A stretch of 64,000 nt of DNA from Acidobacteriota bacterium (GTDB taxonomy: Bacteria > Acidobacteriota > Holophagae > Acanthopleuribacterales > Acanthopleuribacteraceae), in NCBI GenBank assembly GCA_020439745.1, contig JAGQSC010000044.1:62001-126000 (forward strand), written 5' to 3'. Shown piece after piece: positions 9,021-17,380 of this stretch; the stretch's first letter is position 1, and the number at the start of each line of letters is the position of its first letter. The notes beneath the pieces are model-generated. The model saw only the letters and a list, made by a program, of their open reading frames with translations, ran no database searches and had not been told where the DNA came from. A program made the position numbers and the translations under genes.

Positions 9021-11117
9021 ATGCTACGCCGCTGTCTGATGTGCCTTATGTTTTGCGGGGTCCTTGCGACTGATAATCTCTATTACGTCAACCTCCAGGT
9101 GACCACAACAGAGGACAAGCTGGTGGTTGCACCACTTCCACAGCGACTGGTGAAGTATGACCTGCTCAAGGACGACCAGTACAACCTGAGCCGGGAAATG
9201 ATGGAGTACATGCTCGATGCTCCTTTTCGGCAAACCGCGTTTCTATTTCGCACGCTCGAACGAAACCGAGGTGCGGTGATGGGGTCCGCACCTGCGGGAC
9301 CACTTCCCATTCTTCAGTTCAAAATAGAATGTGCCCTTCGAGACATTACCGGCGAAGAACTGGAAATGCATGAATACGAAGTGGACCTGTTGTTGTCAAA
9401 TGTGGAGGGCGAAGGCATTATTCGCAGCGGCACCACATCTTTGCCATTTAAGATTGCAGAGATCAAGGATTCCAATAGCTATGAAGCCTTTCTAAATCAT
9501 GTTCTCTTTCCTGATGGACCTCAGTCTTTTGCAGTGCCGACGACCCAAGAGTTCCTGGTCGATATCTACTTCAAATGGCCGAAGGTACTGGTGGACGATA
9601 AGATCCCGATCTTTGATCTTTTTCCTTCGCTAATCCTGTGGAACAAAGGCGACGTGACGAAGGTCATGATCCACTTGGGTACTACCTATGGATACCGCGA
9701 AGATGGCCAATGGCAGTTCATGAGCAATGATTTGTTCGAAAAGTACGCACAATCGATTGATGCTTACAGCCAAGCTCTTAAGCTGATTGCCGATGGGGAT
9801 GAAGAAGATGCAATTGCTGCGTTGGAAGATTATTTGGCGGTTTCTCCGGCAGACAAAAAAGCGCTGGATCGCCTTATGCAACTTTATTTGGACTACGATA
9901 TGAAAGATGAGGCTTACAGCCTCGTGTCGCGTTTTCAACCGTTTTTTGCCACCATCCGCGGCGGTATTGATAATCAGAGGAGTCTGGAATCTGCGGCACG
10001 CCGCAAACGAAATCTCCTCCTTGGCAAACGCGGCCAGTTCAAGCGGGACAAGAGCGTGTTGTTGAAGATCACGTCCCCTGAACAGGATGACCTGGTCACC
10101 GGCACAACCAAATTGAATTTCTCTTTGGCTGAAGCTCCGAGTCCTATTTTGCAGATAGACTGCTTCATAGATGAACAAATGATTGCCTCCCTCACTGAAC
10201 CACCTTTTGAAGTGCCATTTACGGTGGATGGTGTGACGGGCTCGTCCGAGTTGCGAGTGGTCGCCTATTTTGAGAACGAAACCTATCAATCAGACGAAAT
10301 CACCGTGCAAGCGCTGCAAGTGGACACGGAGGAGTATGTGAATTTGGTCGGTGTGCGTGCCGTGGTGACTCGGGGACCTTCCAATCTGCTGCTGGATTTG
10401 GAGCAATCGGAATTCAGTGTAGAGGAGAATGGTGAAAAGCGTGAAATCATTCACTTCAAGAAAGATACCGCGCCACTCCGGATTGCAATACTGGTAGATA
10501 ACTCCATCTCCATGTTCGGCAAGAAGCTCTACAACGCGCAATACGCGGTTCACACGTTTCTCTCCAAACTGCAGCCAGAGGACCGAGCATCAATCTACAC
10601 CTTTGACAACAAGGTATTGCGGGTCTCCGACTTGACCAATGACTTCGCTTCCCTCCAAAAACAAGTCTTCACCATGAGTCCCCAACTTGCCACGTCTCTA
10701 TACGATGCCATCCTCGTGGCCAAGGACCATTTGGAAGGGCAAAACGGAACCAAAGTGATTATTGTGGTATCGGACGGTAGCGACTCGGCATCTGCGGTTA
10801 CAGATATCCACGTGGCCAAGGCGCTCAGGGGATCGCCAGTCATGGTCTATTCCATCATTTTGCCCGGCGATTTCTTGGGTAACTCCAATCAGGCTGGAAA
10901 CATGTTTTTGCAAGAAATTGCGCGGGTCACGGGTTCCATTTCAACTCGAGTTCGTAACGTGAAAAATTTGGACGAGACTTTTGACGAGATTTACCTGGAA
11001 CTCAAATCGTTTTACTATTTCGACTACTATTCCAACTTTTTGAATCCGGAGGAGCGAGAGCTTGAAGTCAAGATTTCTCGATTGGGGGCCAAAGCGAGGT
11101 TCAGAGCGATTAATTAA
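9021..11117 (+). CDS. Exported VWFA-domain protein with TPR-like middle
   Basis: An exported protein of 698 residues. I chose ATG 9021 because GAGGAG precedes it and a signal peptide follows directly (MLRRCLMCLMFCGVLAT); an upstream in-frame ATG at 8886 lies in the divergent promoter. Residues 30-250 are a beta-rich region of unknown fold. Residues about 250-320 are helical and TPR-like. Ig-like strands follow. The VWFA domain has an intact metal site: Asp493-x-Ser495-x-Ser497, Thr558 and Asp585. The arrangement resembles the VWFA-related domain common in Acidobacteria. Partner unknown. The downstream amidase gene starts inside its 3' end. Confidence 0.82.
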   Translation: MLRRCLMCLMFCGVLATDNLYYVNLQVTTTEDKLVVAPLPQRLVKYDLLKDDQYNLSREMMEYMLDAPFRQTAFLFRTLERNRGAVMGSAPAGPLPILQFKIECALRDITGEELEMHEYEVDLLLSNVEGEGIIRSGTTSLPFKIAEIKDSNSYEAFLNHVLFPDGPQSFAVPTTQEFLVDIYFKWPKVLVDDKIPIFDLFPSLILWNKGDVTKVMIHLGTTYGYREDGQWQFMSNDLFEKYAQSIDAYSQALKLIADGDEEDAIAALEDYLAVSPADKKALDRLMQLYLDYDMKDEAYSLVSRFQPFFATIRGGIDNQRSLESAARRKRNLLLGKRGQFKRDKSVLLKITSPEQDDLVTGTTKLNFSLAEAPSPILQIDCFIDEQMIASLTEPPFEVPFTVDGVTGSSELRVVAYFENETYQSDEITVQALQVDTEEYVNLVGVRAVVTRGPSNLLLDLEQSEFSVEENGEKREIIHFKKDTAPLRIAILVDNSISMFGKKLYNAQYAVHTFLSKLQPEDRASIYTFDNKVLRVSDLTNDFASLQKQVFTMSPQLATSLYDAILVAKDHLEGQNGTKVIIVVSDGSDSASAVTDIHVAKALRGSPVMVYSIILPGDFLGNSNQAGNMFLQEIARVTGSISTRVRNVKNLDETFDEIYLELKSFYYFDYYSNFLNPEERELEVKISRLGAKARFRAIN

Positions 11118-11871
11118 GGTCCTTTTTCTATTTGGTTTGGTAGTTGCCGTGGGATGCGCGCCGCGCGTTGGCGTGGCTGCACCCCATGATTTTTCACACC
11201 AGCGTGTGACACATCGGTCTGCGTACACAACCCCGGAAATATCCGACGAGTTTGCACTGGTGCCCAGCGAAGAAAGGCTAGACCTGACACGGGAGTATTT
11301 CTACCTTCACAACCCTTCGTTTTTTGAAGAAATGACTGAGTCGTCAGGGTGGATTACGATGACGCCCAGGGTGATCGTGGTGCACTACACGGCGAAACCG
11401 ACCTTGAAAGAGACCATCGATTACTTTCAGCCCAATCGTATTGCATCAGATCGAGCACAGGTGGCCGCAAATGGTGACCTAAATGTGGGTATCCAATTTG
11501 TGGTAGACACTGATGGTCGGATTTATCGTTCATATCCGGAAAATGCGGTTTCGCGTCACGTGATTGGCCTCAATCACCTGAGTATTGGTATTGAAAACGT
11601 GGGTGACTCTGATTTAGACATGGGTGAGGATGGTCTTACATGGCAACAACTGGAAGCCAATGTGTCGCTCATCCGCTATCTGATCGGGAAATATCCCACC
11701 ATTGACTTTGTGATTGCTCACTCCGAATACCGCGATTTGGAAGATCCCGGACATCCAGGGCACGACCTGTTTTTTGAGCAGTTTCCAGCCTATAGGACCG
11801 AGAAAGTAGATCCCGGTCCGCGGTTTATGCGCGAACTGAGAAAACGCCTGAAAACGCGTGGGAGCCATTAG
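11062..11871 (+). CDS. N-acetylmuramoyl-L-alanine amidase, probable lipoprotein
   Basis: A zinc amidase that cuts the MurNAc-L-Ala bond of peptidoglycan, active in the periplasm. Amidase_2 zinc ligands are visible: His108 (VVHYTA), His220 (IAHSEY) and Asp250 (KVDPGPRF, the counterpart of the AmpD C-terminal motif); SIGIENVG is also typical. The N-terminus has a hydrophobic helix ending AVGC (Cys32), a possible lipobox although Ala at -3 is unusual. The start is TTG at 11062, set by GGAGGAG at 11048-11054 with a 7-base gap, so the gene begins 56 bases inside the VWFA gene. This points to tight coupling of the two. Confidence 0.85.
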   Translation: MKSRFLDWGPKRGSERLIKVLFLFGLVVAVGCAPRVGVAAPHDFSHQRVTHRSAYTTPEISDEFALVPSEERLDLTREYFYLHNPSFFEEMTESSGWITMTPRVIVVHYTAKPTLKETIDYFQPNRIASDRAQVAANGDLNVGIQFVVDTDGRIYRSYPENAVSRHVIGLNHLSIGIENVGDSDLDMGEDGLTWQQLEANVSLIRYLIGKYPTIDFVIAHSEYRDLEDPGHPGHDLFFEQFPAYRTEKVDPGPRFMRELRKRLKTRGSH

Positions 11872-12237
11872 ATGGATGTGCTACAAGGTGTTGATATAGC
11901 TGATAGTTATGTACTGGGCTGGACACTGGAGTCCGCCTGTCTATGTTTTGAATTGGATATCAGTTTGTGGCCCGACCATCCTGCATATGTGGCGCATGAT
12001 GCCGGTGAGGTCGCCTGTTACCGAAGGGCGCAGCTGATTTTTGACAATGTTCGCCACATTGAGGGGCTACTGGCGCAAAGTGAGGTGGCAGTTTTGGATC
12101 AAGATTCCGATCCCAACTACGGCACCATCGACTACCTAGCTAGTGCAGGGCGTGGCAGGTTTTTGTTGTCTGGTGAATTTGGGGATGTCGAGTTTGCGGC
12201 CGATCCTCCGCGACTGGAGTTCATGGGCGAGCGTTGA
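11872..12237 (+). CDS. Small conserved hypothetical protein
   Basis: A 121-residue acidic soluble protein whose ATG directly follows the amidase stop codon, with GGGAG nine bases upstream. It is beta-rich and contains FDNVRHIEGL, DPNYGTIDYL and SGEFGDVEF. I recall this pattern only from uncharacterised small bacterial proteins. No signal peptide or membrane segment. Position suggests an operon with the amidase, so it could be an inhibitor or accessory factor, but nothing in the sequence shows this. Confidence 0.65.
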   Translation: MDVLQGVDIADSYVLGWTLESACLCFELDISLWPDHPAYVAHDAGEVACYRRAQLIFDNVRHIEGLLAQSEVAVLDQDSDPNYGTIDYLASAGRGRFLLSGEFGDVEFAADPPRLEFMGER

Positions 12238-12252
12238 AACTTCGATTCGCGT

Positions 12253-12258
12253 TAGAAT
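12253..12258 (+). promoter_or_regulatory. -10 element placing xdhA on a leaderless mRNA
   Basis: TAGAAT followed by exactly six bases and the xdhA ATG at 12265. No Shine-Dalgarno lies between. TTGAAA upstream (12234-12239) is only 13 bases away, too close for a standard -35. Same geometry as at mutY and the ABC ATPase gene. Confidence 0.5.
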
Positions 12259-12264
12259 AAGTCC

Positions 12265-13647
12265 ATGCAACCGACCACATTTATTCTCAATGACAAGCAA
12301 GTTGTGGCGTCTGGCCCTCAATCGGCCCCACTCCTTGACTATCTGCGCGAATCGGCCAGGTTGTGCGGCACCAAGATTGGATGTCGTGAAGGAGATTGTG
12401 GCGCCTGTACGGTTCTCGTGGGCCGCATCGTCAATGGTGACCTTAGCTATCGCAGTTTCACGTCGTGTCTGATGCCGATTGGTCGTGCACAGGGTTGCCA
12501 TGTCGTGACTATTGAAGGTATTCGTGGCGCTGAGCTAACACCCGTCCAACGAGCGATGGTAGAACAGTCCGCTTCGCAATGTGGATTCTGCACACCCGGT
12601 TTTGTGATGTCCATGACGGCGTTTGCCCTGGAAGGTCGTCGAGAATCAGATCTGCGAACAGTTGTAGATGGCAACATTTGCCGATGTACGGGCTACAAAT
12701 CCATTGAACGGGCCCTAGCAAAACTGAGCGACAATTTGAACGGTGCACCGAATACACCCGATCGTCTGACTTGGTTGATTGAGCACGGCTACGTGCCGGG
12801 TTACTTCAAAGAAGTAGCTGACCGGCTGAGGGAACTAAACGCGGAACCTGTGGCGGGATCTGGAACGGTTGTCCTTTCAGGCGGTACGGATCTCAATGTG
12901 CAACGACCGGAATCCATGTTGTCCGAGACACCTATCTGGCCCGCTTTGCCGACAACTGACGACCCTTTTGTCGTTGCGGATGGCTACGTCTCATGTCCTG
13001 GATCAGCAAGCATGGAACAGCTGCGCCTATCGTCAACCGTTAGCCAACTAATCCCCAATATCAACGAATACCTGCGCCTTGTGGCCTCGACACCCGTTCG
13101 GAGCCTGGCTTCAATTGCTGGGAACCTTGCGAATGCCTCTCCCATTGGTGACACCACCATTATGCTTTTGGCACTTGGGGCGGAACTCGACTTGGGTGAA
13201 GGTTGGTTGCCGCTTGATGAATTCTACCTCGGTTACAAGCAGACGGCCCGAAGGCCCGATCAGATCATTGAGTGCATTCGGTTTCCCGTTCCTTCGCCCT
13301 ATTTTCACTTCGAGAAGGTGAGCAAAAGGACCCATCTCGATATTGCGTCTGTAAATACCGCCATGCATATCCGCGTTCAAGAATCCGTGATCACCTCGGC
13401 TCGTCTGTCCGCAGGTGGCGTTGCCCCGATCCCTCTCTTCTTGAGACATACCAGCAGCCAACTGATTGGATTGACCGTAAACGCGGAGACGGCAAGCTGG
13501 GCAGCTCAAATGGCAAGCGATGAGGCACAACCTATTAGTGATATTCGCGGCAGCGCTGAATACAAGCGCATGTTGCTTGAACGCTTGGTGTTGGCTCACT
13601 TCATCAGCTTGTTTCCCAGCATCGAAGCAGAGGTGGCGGTTTCGTGA
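12265..13647 (+). CDS. xdhA: Xanthine dehydrogenase small subunit (2Fe-2S and FAD)
   Basis: Carries electrons from the molybdenum subunit through two iron-sulfur clusters to FAD and NAD in purine breakdown. The protein has 460 residues, matching bacterial XdhA. The plant-type cluster uses Cys40, Cys45, Cys48 and Cys68. The second cluster uses Cys106, Cys109 (QCGFC), Cys139 and Cys141 (ICRCTGY). The FAD domain starts near 200 (SGGTDLNV) with SIAGNLANASPIGD as its second FAD signature. The gene overlaps xdhB by four bases. CO-dehydrogenase-like hydroxylases share the folds but usually split the FAD domain off; the fused form favours xanthine dehydrogenase. Confidence 0.92.
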   Translation: MQPTTFILNDKQVVASGPQSAPLLDYLRESARLCGTKIGCREGDCGACTVLVGRIVNGDLSYRSFTSCLMPIGRAQGCHVVTIEGIRGAELTPVQRAMVEQSASQCGFCTPGFVMSMTAFALEGRRESDLRTVVDGNICRCTGYKSIERALAKLSDNLNGAPNTPDRLTWLIEHGYVPGYFKEVADRLRELNAEPVAGSGTVVLSGGTDLNVQRPESMLSETPIWPALPTTDDPFVVADGYVSCPGSASMEQLRLSSTVSQLIPNINEYLRLVASTPVRSLASIAGNLANASPIGDTTIMLLALGAELDLGEGWLPLDEFYLGYKQTARRPDQIIECIRFPVPSPYFHFEKVSKRTHLDIASVNTAMHIRVQESVITSARLSAGGVAPIPLFLRHTSSQLIGLTVNAETASWAAQMASDEAQPISDIRGSAEYKRMLLERLVLAHFISLFPSIEAEVAVS

Positions 13648-15923
13648 AACACATCGACTTGACCTCTCATGTGACAGGTACGTCTCAATACGTTGACGAC
13701 ATACCTCTCGCCGAAGGAACGCTGCATGCTGCGGTATTCGGTTCGCCCGTGGCTCACGGGCGACTCAATCAACTGCAACTGGCGAAGGCGCTTGCGTATC
13801 CGGGTGTTGCTGCCATTCTCACCAGCACCGATGTGCCCGGCGATAACCAGATAGGTGGCATTATCCCGGATGAGCCACTACTGGCTGAGTCCGATCTTCA
13901 TTTCATGGGGCAACCCATCGCGTTGGTGTTGGCCGACAGTGATTTTGCGGCACGTGAGGCACGATCGTTGATTGAGGTGGCAATCGAAGAACTGGAGCCC
14001 GTTGTCAGACCACGCGAAGCCTATGCCAAGGGTTTGATCATCGGTCGCGAGCGCACGTTTTCAATGGGAGACCCGGACTCGGCATTTGCGGCAGCGGCAC
14101 ATGTTTTTGAAGGTTGCGGATCGTGCGGTGGCCAGGAGCATTTGTATATCGAAACTCAGGGCGCCTATGCCTTTCCCACCGAAAGTGGGCATTTGAGGAT
14201 TGTTTCGTCGACACAGGGTCCAACCGCTGTTCAACGAACAGTTGCACGGGTGTTGGGTATCCCTATGCACAATATCGAAGTAGATGTACGTCGGCTGGGT
14301 GGCGGATTTGGCGGCAAGGAGGATCAGGCGACGCCCTGGGCAGTAATGGCCGCACTTGCAGCACAAGTGCTCAATCGACCCATAAAACTGGTGCTCCATC
14401 GACTGGACGACATGGCCATGACAGGCAAGCGTCACCCCTATGAGTTTGACTACCGCATTGGCTTGGACGATGCATTTAAGATCGTGGCCTACGATGTGCA
14501 GTTTTATCAAGACGCCGGCGCCGCGGCTGATCTATCGCCAGCAGTTTTGGAAAGGACCCTTTTTCATTTTACAAACACCTATTTCGTGCCCCACGCACGT
14601 GCGCGCGCTGCGAGTTGTCGAACCAATGTGACCCCTCATACGGCTTTCCGTGGCTTCGGCGGTCCTCAGGGCATGTTTGCCATTGAATGTGCCATTGCCC
14701 ATGCCGCTGATGAATTGGGTGTCACGCCAAAGACCATTCAGGCCGCAAACCTATTAGCAGAAGGCGACACGTTCCCTTATGGTCAGGTGGCAGAACATGC
14801 CCGAGCCAAAGCTTGCTGGGCAGCACTGGCGGAACACGCGAAGCTGCAAGAACTCGAAGCGTCCGTTCGGTCTTACAACCAAGATCATGTTTTATCCAAG
14901 CGGGGCATTGCGCTGATGCCCATTTGCTTCGGGATTTCATTCACCAAAACGCACATGAATCAGGCCGGCGCGCTGGTTCACGTGTATCAGGACGGCAGCG
15001 TGAGCATCAGCACAGGTGCGGTGGAGATGGGACAGGGAGTATCCACCAAAATGGTTCAGGTGGCAGCACGTGAGTTCGGTATTCCGGCGTCAAGCGTCCG
15101 CATCGAAACGACCAACACCACACGCGTGGCCAACACATCACCAAGCGCGGCTAGCGCCAGTGCCGATTTGAATGGCAAAGCGCTGCAACGGGCTTGCGCC
15201 AAAGTGGCTGGTCGCATGATGGATGTGGCCGCATCGATTCTTAAATGTGAGAGATCATTGCTGCGCACGCAGGGAAATTGCGTCCTTCGAGATAATCAGC
15301 CGACAGGGCTCAATTTTCATGACCTGGCCTCTGCGTGCTACTTGCAACGAGTGAATCTATCCGCGTTTTCCCACTATGCCACGCCAGGTGTCCATTTTGA
15401 TGCGAATCAAGAGCAAGGTCATCCGTTCGCGTACCATGTGTATGGGTGCGCCGCAGTGATGGCCACCGTCGATGGCTTGAGAGGTACCTACGAGTTTGAC
15501 CTAGTCTATATCGCCCATGATTTTGGTTCATCCATCAATCCGGACGTGGATTTAGGGCAAGCAGAGGGCGGCTTGGTCCAAGGACTGGGCTGGATGACAT
15601 GCGAAGAACTCTATTATGATGATCGGGGCCGCTTGCGATCCAATGCGTTGTCCACGTACAAGGTTCCCGATGTCTATGCCGCACCGAAAGAGATCATCGT
15701 CGATTTCTTGGATCTGCCTGGAAGTCCAGCGGCCATCTACCAATCAAAAGCGATTGGAGAACCGCCGTTGATGTATGGGATCGGTGGCTTTTTTGCGATA
15801 CGCGAGGCCCTCAAAGCATTTGGGGCCTATTTGCCTTTTGTAGCACCCGTCACCCATGAGCGAGTATTGATGGCGGTTGCTCAAAAGGTTCCGTTTGGTA
15901 AGCACGCGGGGGCATGTGAGTAG
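13644..15923 (+). CDS. xdhB: Xanthine dehydrogenase molybdopterin subunit
   Basis: The catalytic subunit that hydroxylates hypoxanthine and xanthine at the molybdenum centre. The protein has 759 residues, with a GTG start overlapping the xdhA stop (GTGA). Molybdopterin-binding motifs GGGFGGKEDQ, FRGFGGPQG and EMGQGVSTK are in order. Catalytic Glu706 lies in IGEPPLMYGIGG near the C-terminus. Substrate identity rests on the operon (XdhA-type small subunit plus XdhC) rather than on residues I can check. The downstream membrane-protein gene begins over its stop codon. Confidence 0.92.
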   Translation: MKHIDLTSHVTGTSQYVDDIPLAEGTLHAAVFGSPVAHGRLNQLQLAKALAYPGVAAILTSTDVPGDNQIGGIIPDEPLLAESDLHFMGQPIALVLADSDFAAREARSLIEVAIEELEPVVRPREAYAKGLIIGRERTFSMGDPDSAFAAAAHVFEGCGSCGGQEHLYIETQGAYAFPTESGHLRIVSSTQGPTAVQRTVARVLGIPMHNIEVDVRRLGGGFGGKEDQATPWAVMAALAAQVLNRPIKLVLHRLDDMAMTGKRHPYEFDYRIGLDDAFKIVAYDVQFYQDAGAAADLSPAVLERTLFHFTNTYFVPHARARAASCRTNVTPHTAFRGFGGPQGMFAIECAIAHAADELGVTPKTIQAANLLAEGDTFPYGQVAEHARAKACWAALAEHAKLQELEASVRSYNQDHVLSKRGIALMPICFGISFTKTHMNQAGALVHVYQDGSVSISTGAVEMGQGVSTKMVQVAAREFGIPASSVRIETTNTTRVANTSPSAASASADLNGKALQRACAKVAGRMMDVAASILKCERSLLRTQGNCVLRDNQPTGLNFHDLASACYLQRVNLSAFSHYATPGVHFDANQEQGHPFAYHVYGCAAVMATVDGLRGTYEFDLVYIAHDFGSSINPDVDLGQAEGGLVQGLGWMTCEELYYDDRGRLRSNALSTYKVPDVYAAPKEIIVDFLDLPGSPAAIYQSKAIGEPPLMYGIGGFFAIREALKAFGAYLPFVAPVTHERVLMAVAQKVPFGKHAGACE

Positions 15924-16398
15924 ATTTGTTCGCGATGCGATAGGTGGTGGCGTCATTTTTTCTCTAGGCGATAGCATCGCTTGTTGGATCATAGACGCGT
16001 TTCAGTGGCAGCGTTTGTTGACGGTTCTCGCCATGGGTTCGCTGCTCTATGCATGGGAAGTCCCTCGATACTTTGGATGGATTGACCGTATTCAGCCTCA
16101 TAAGAGGGATGTGAAGGCGGCGATCAAACGCACGTTGCTGGCTGTGGTCTATTTCAATCCCCTGTGGATCGCGAGACATCTTGTCCTGCTGAAACTGGGC
16201 ATGGCCGCATTTCAAGAAATCAGCTGGTCACTCTTGGTGGTCGCAAGCTACTCATTCTTGGCGCAGTTACCGGTAACTGCTGTCGTTAACTTCGTGATTC
16301 AGAACCATGTGCCCACCGCATTGCGTTTTCCCTCCAGTGCCACTTTTTCAACGCTGATGGCAGTCTACTACGCACTCATCGAACGTTTTTTTGGGTGA
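15916..16398 (+). CDS. Four-helix membrane protein, possibly Mpv17/PMP22-like
   Basis: A hydrophobic protein of 160 residues with about four membrane helices, counted from a GTG at 15916 that overlaps the xdhB stop by eight bases; a TTG at 15877 would add a 13-residue polar start. The order of motifs recalls the Mpv17/PMP22 family: SLGDSIACW near the start (family: GD-x-x-x-Q), then VPRYFGWID (family: P-x-x-x-x-WY), and near the end LPVTAVVNFVIQNHVP (family: WP-x-x-x-x-NF-x-x-VP). The match is by eye and several family residues are missing. Its place between xdhB and XdhC suggests co-transcription. Role unknown. Confidence 0.6.
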   Translation: MSRFVRDAIGGGVIFSLGDSIACWIIDAFQWQRLLTVLAMGSLLYAWEVPRYFGWIDRIQPHKRDVKAAIKRTLLAVVYFNPLWIARHLVLLKLGMAAFQEISWSLLVVASYSFLAQLPVTAVVNFVIQNHVPTALRFPSSATFSTLMAVYYALIERFFG

Positions 16399-16402
16399 CA
16401 TT

Positions 16403-17326
16403 ATGGGGTCGAGGCGATTAGGGTTCTGGCGTTTTGCTCTCGACGCGATTGATTGCAGCGGTTCGGTTTATTTGTGGGTTGTAGTCCACGATTGGGGGAG
16501 CGCCCCCGGCAAGACGGGATTCAAGCTGTTGGTCACGAAGGATGGATGGACGCGGGGCACGATTGGTGGTGGCGTCATGGAGTCAGACTTGGTGGCGCGG
16601 CCGTGGGCCAGTGAACCCGTACTTGTGCGCAAGGTCCATCTTGCGGATGCTGCACGTGAGGAGCGAAGCGGCATGATCTGCGCAGGCGGACAACTCATGG
16701 TGGGCTGTGTTCTAGAAGAAGATCAGCGACCAGTCATTGAATCCATACTCGATTCCGAAAAGCAGCAAAACCCCAAGTGGATTCATCTGACGCAGCGTGG
16801 CTTGTCGCTCCGAGAATCTGGGATTCAGGGTTTTGTCAACCATGAGCTCGAGTGGACATACCAGGAAGAAGTAGGCTGTGTCCCGATTCTATATGTCATT
16901 GGTGCTGGGCATGTGGGAAAGGCCATTGCAAAGCAGTTCCAGTTGCTGGATTTTCACGTGGTGGTTCTGGATGATCGAGCCGAAATGTGTGCCACCTGTG
17001 AAGGCGTCGCCGATGAAGTGGTGGTAGCGGGATTTGACGAGATCGGTTCAGTGATTGACTCGGAGAAAGCGCGTGTGGCCGTGGTCACAAGAGCTTTTGA
17101 CACTGACATAACAGCCCTCAAATCGCTTTTGAATCGCCAATTTGGGTATTTGGGGCTCATGGGCAGCCATCACAAAATAGCCAGGATCAAACAAGAACTG
17201 CTCGCGGCCGGGGCCCGTCGAGACTGGTTGGATCAGATCGTAGCGCCGCTTGGCATACCCATCAGTAATCGTACACCGGCCGAAATTGCGGTGAGCCTCG
17301 CAGCTCAATTGATTTCACTACGGTGA
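16403..17326 (+). CDS. xdhC: XdhC/CoxI-family molybdenum cofactor maturation protein
   Basis: XdhC proteins bind molybdenum cofactor, help load the terminal sulfido ligand and insert it into xanthine dehydrogenase. About 307 residues from ATG 16403; a TTG at 16391 would add four. The N-terminal domain has GSAPGKTG and IGGGVMESDL. The C-terminal domain has a Rossmann dinucleotide motif VIGAGHVGKAI with the FGYLGLMGSHHK and GIPISNRTPAEIAVS signatures of the family. The gene closes the xdh operon and supports a molybdenum hydroxylase for its two large neighbours. Confidence 0.9.
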   Translation: MGSRRLGFWRFALDAIDCSGSVYLWVVVHDWGSAPGKTGFKLLVTKDGWTRGTIGGGVMESDLVARPWASEPVLVRKVHLADAAREERSGMICAGGQLMVGCVLEEDQRPVIESILDSEKQQNPKWIHLTQRGLSLRESGIQGFVNHELEWTYQEEVGCVPILYVIGAGHVGKAIAKQFQLLDFHVVVLDDRAEMCATCEGVADEVVVAGFDEIGSVIDSEKARVAVVTRAFDTDITALKSLLNRQFGYLGLMGSHHKIARIKQELLAAGARRDWLDQIVAPLGIPISNRTPAEIAVSLAAQLISLR

Positions 17327-17380
17327 ATTTGTAAATCCAATCGCCACTCAGGTGACGTAAGATTAACTGAGAGAATACCT

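Noticed and set aside
9630-10289. Minus-strand open frame of 219 codons inside the VWFA gene
   Set aside because: No start signal and no recognisable motif; the plus-strand gene has clear domains through the same bases.
12234-12258. TTGAAA with TAGAAT as a full sigma70 promoter of xdhA
   Set aside because: The spacer is only 13 bases; I keep only the -10 element.
16391-16402. TTG at 16391 as start of xdhC
   Set aside because: It overlaps the membrane-gene end and has no ribosome site; ATG 16403 loses only four residues before the conserved region.
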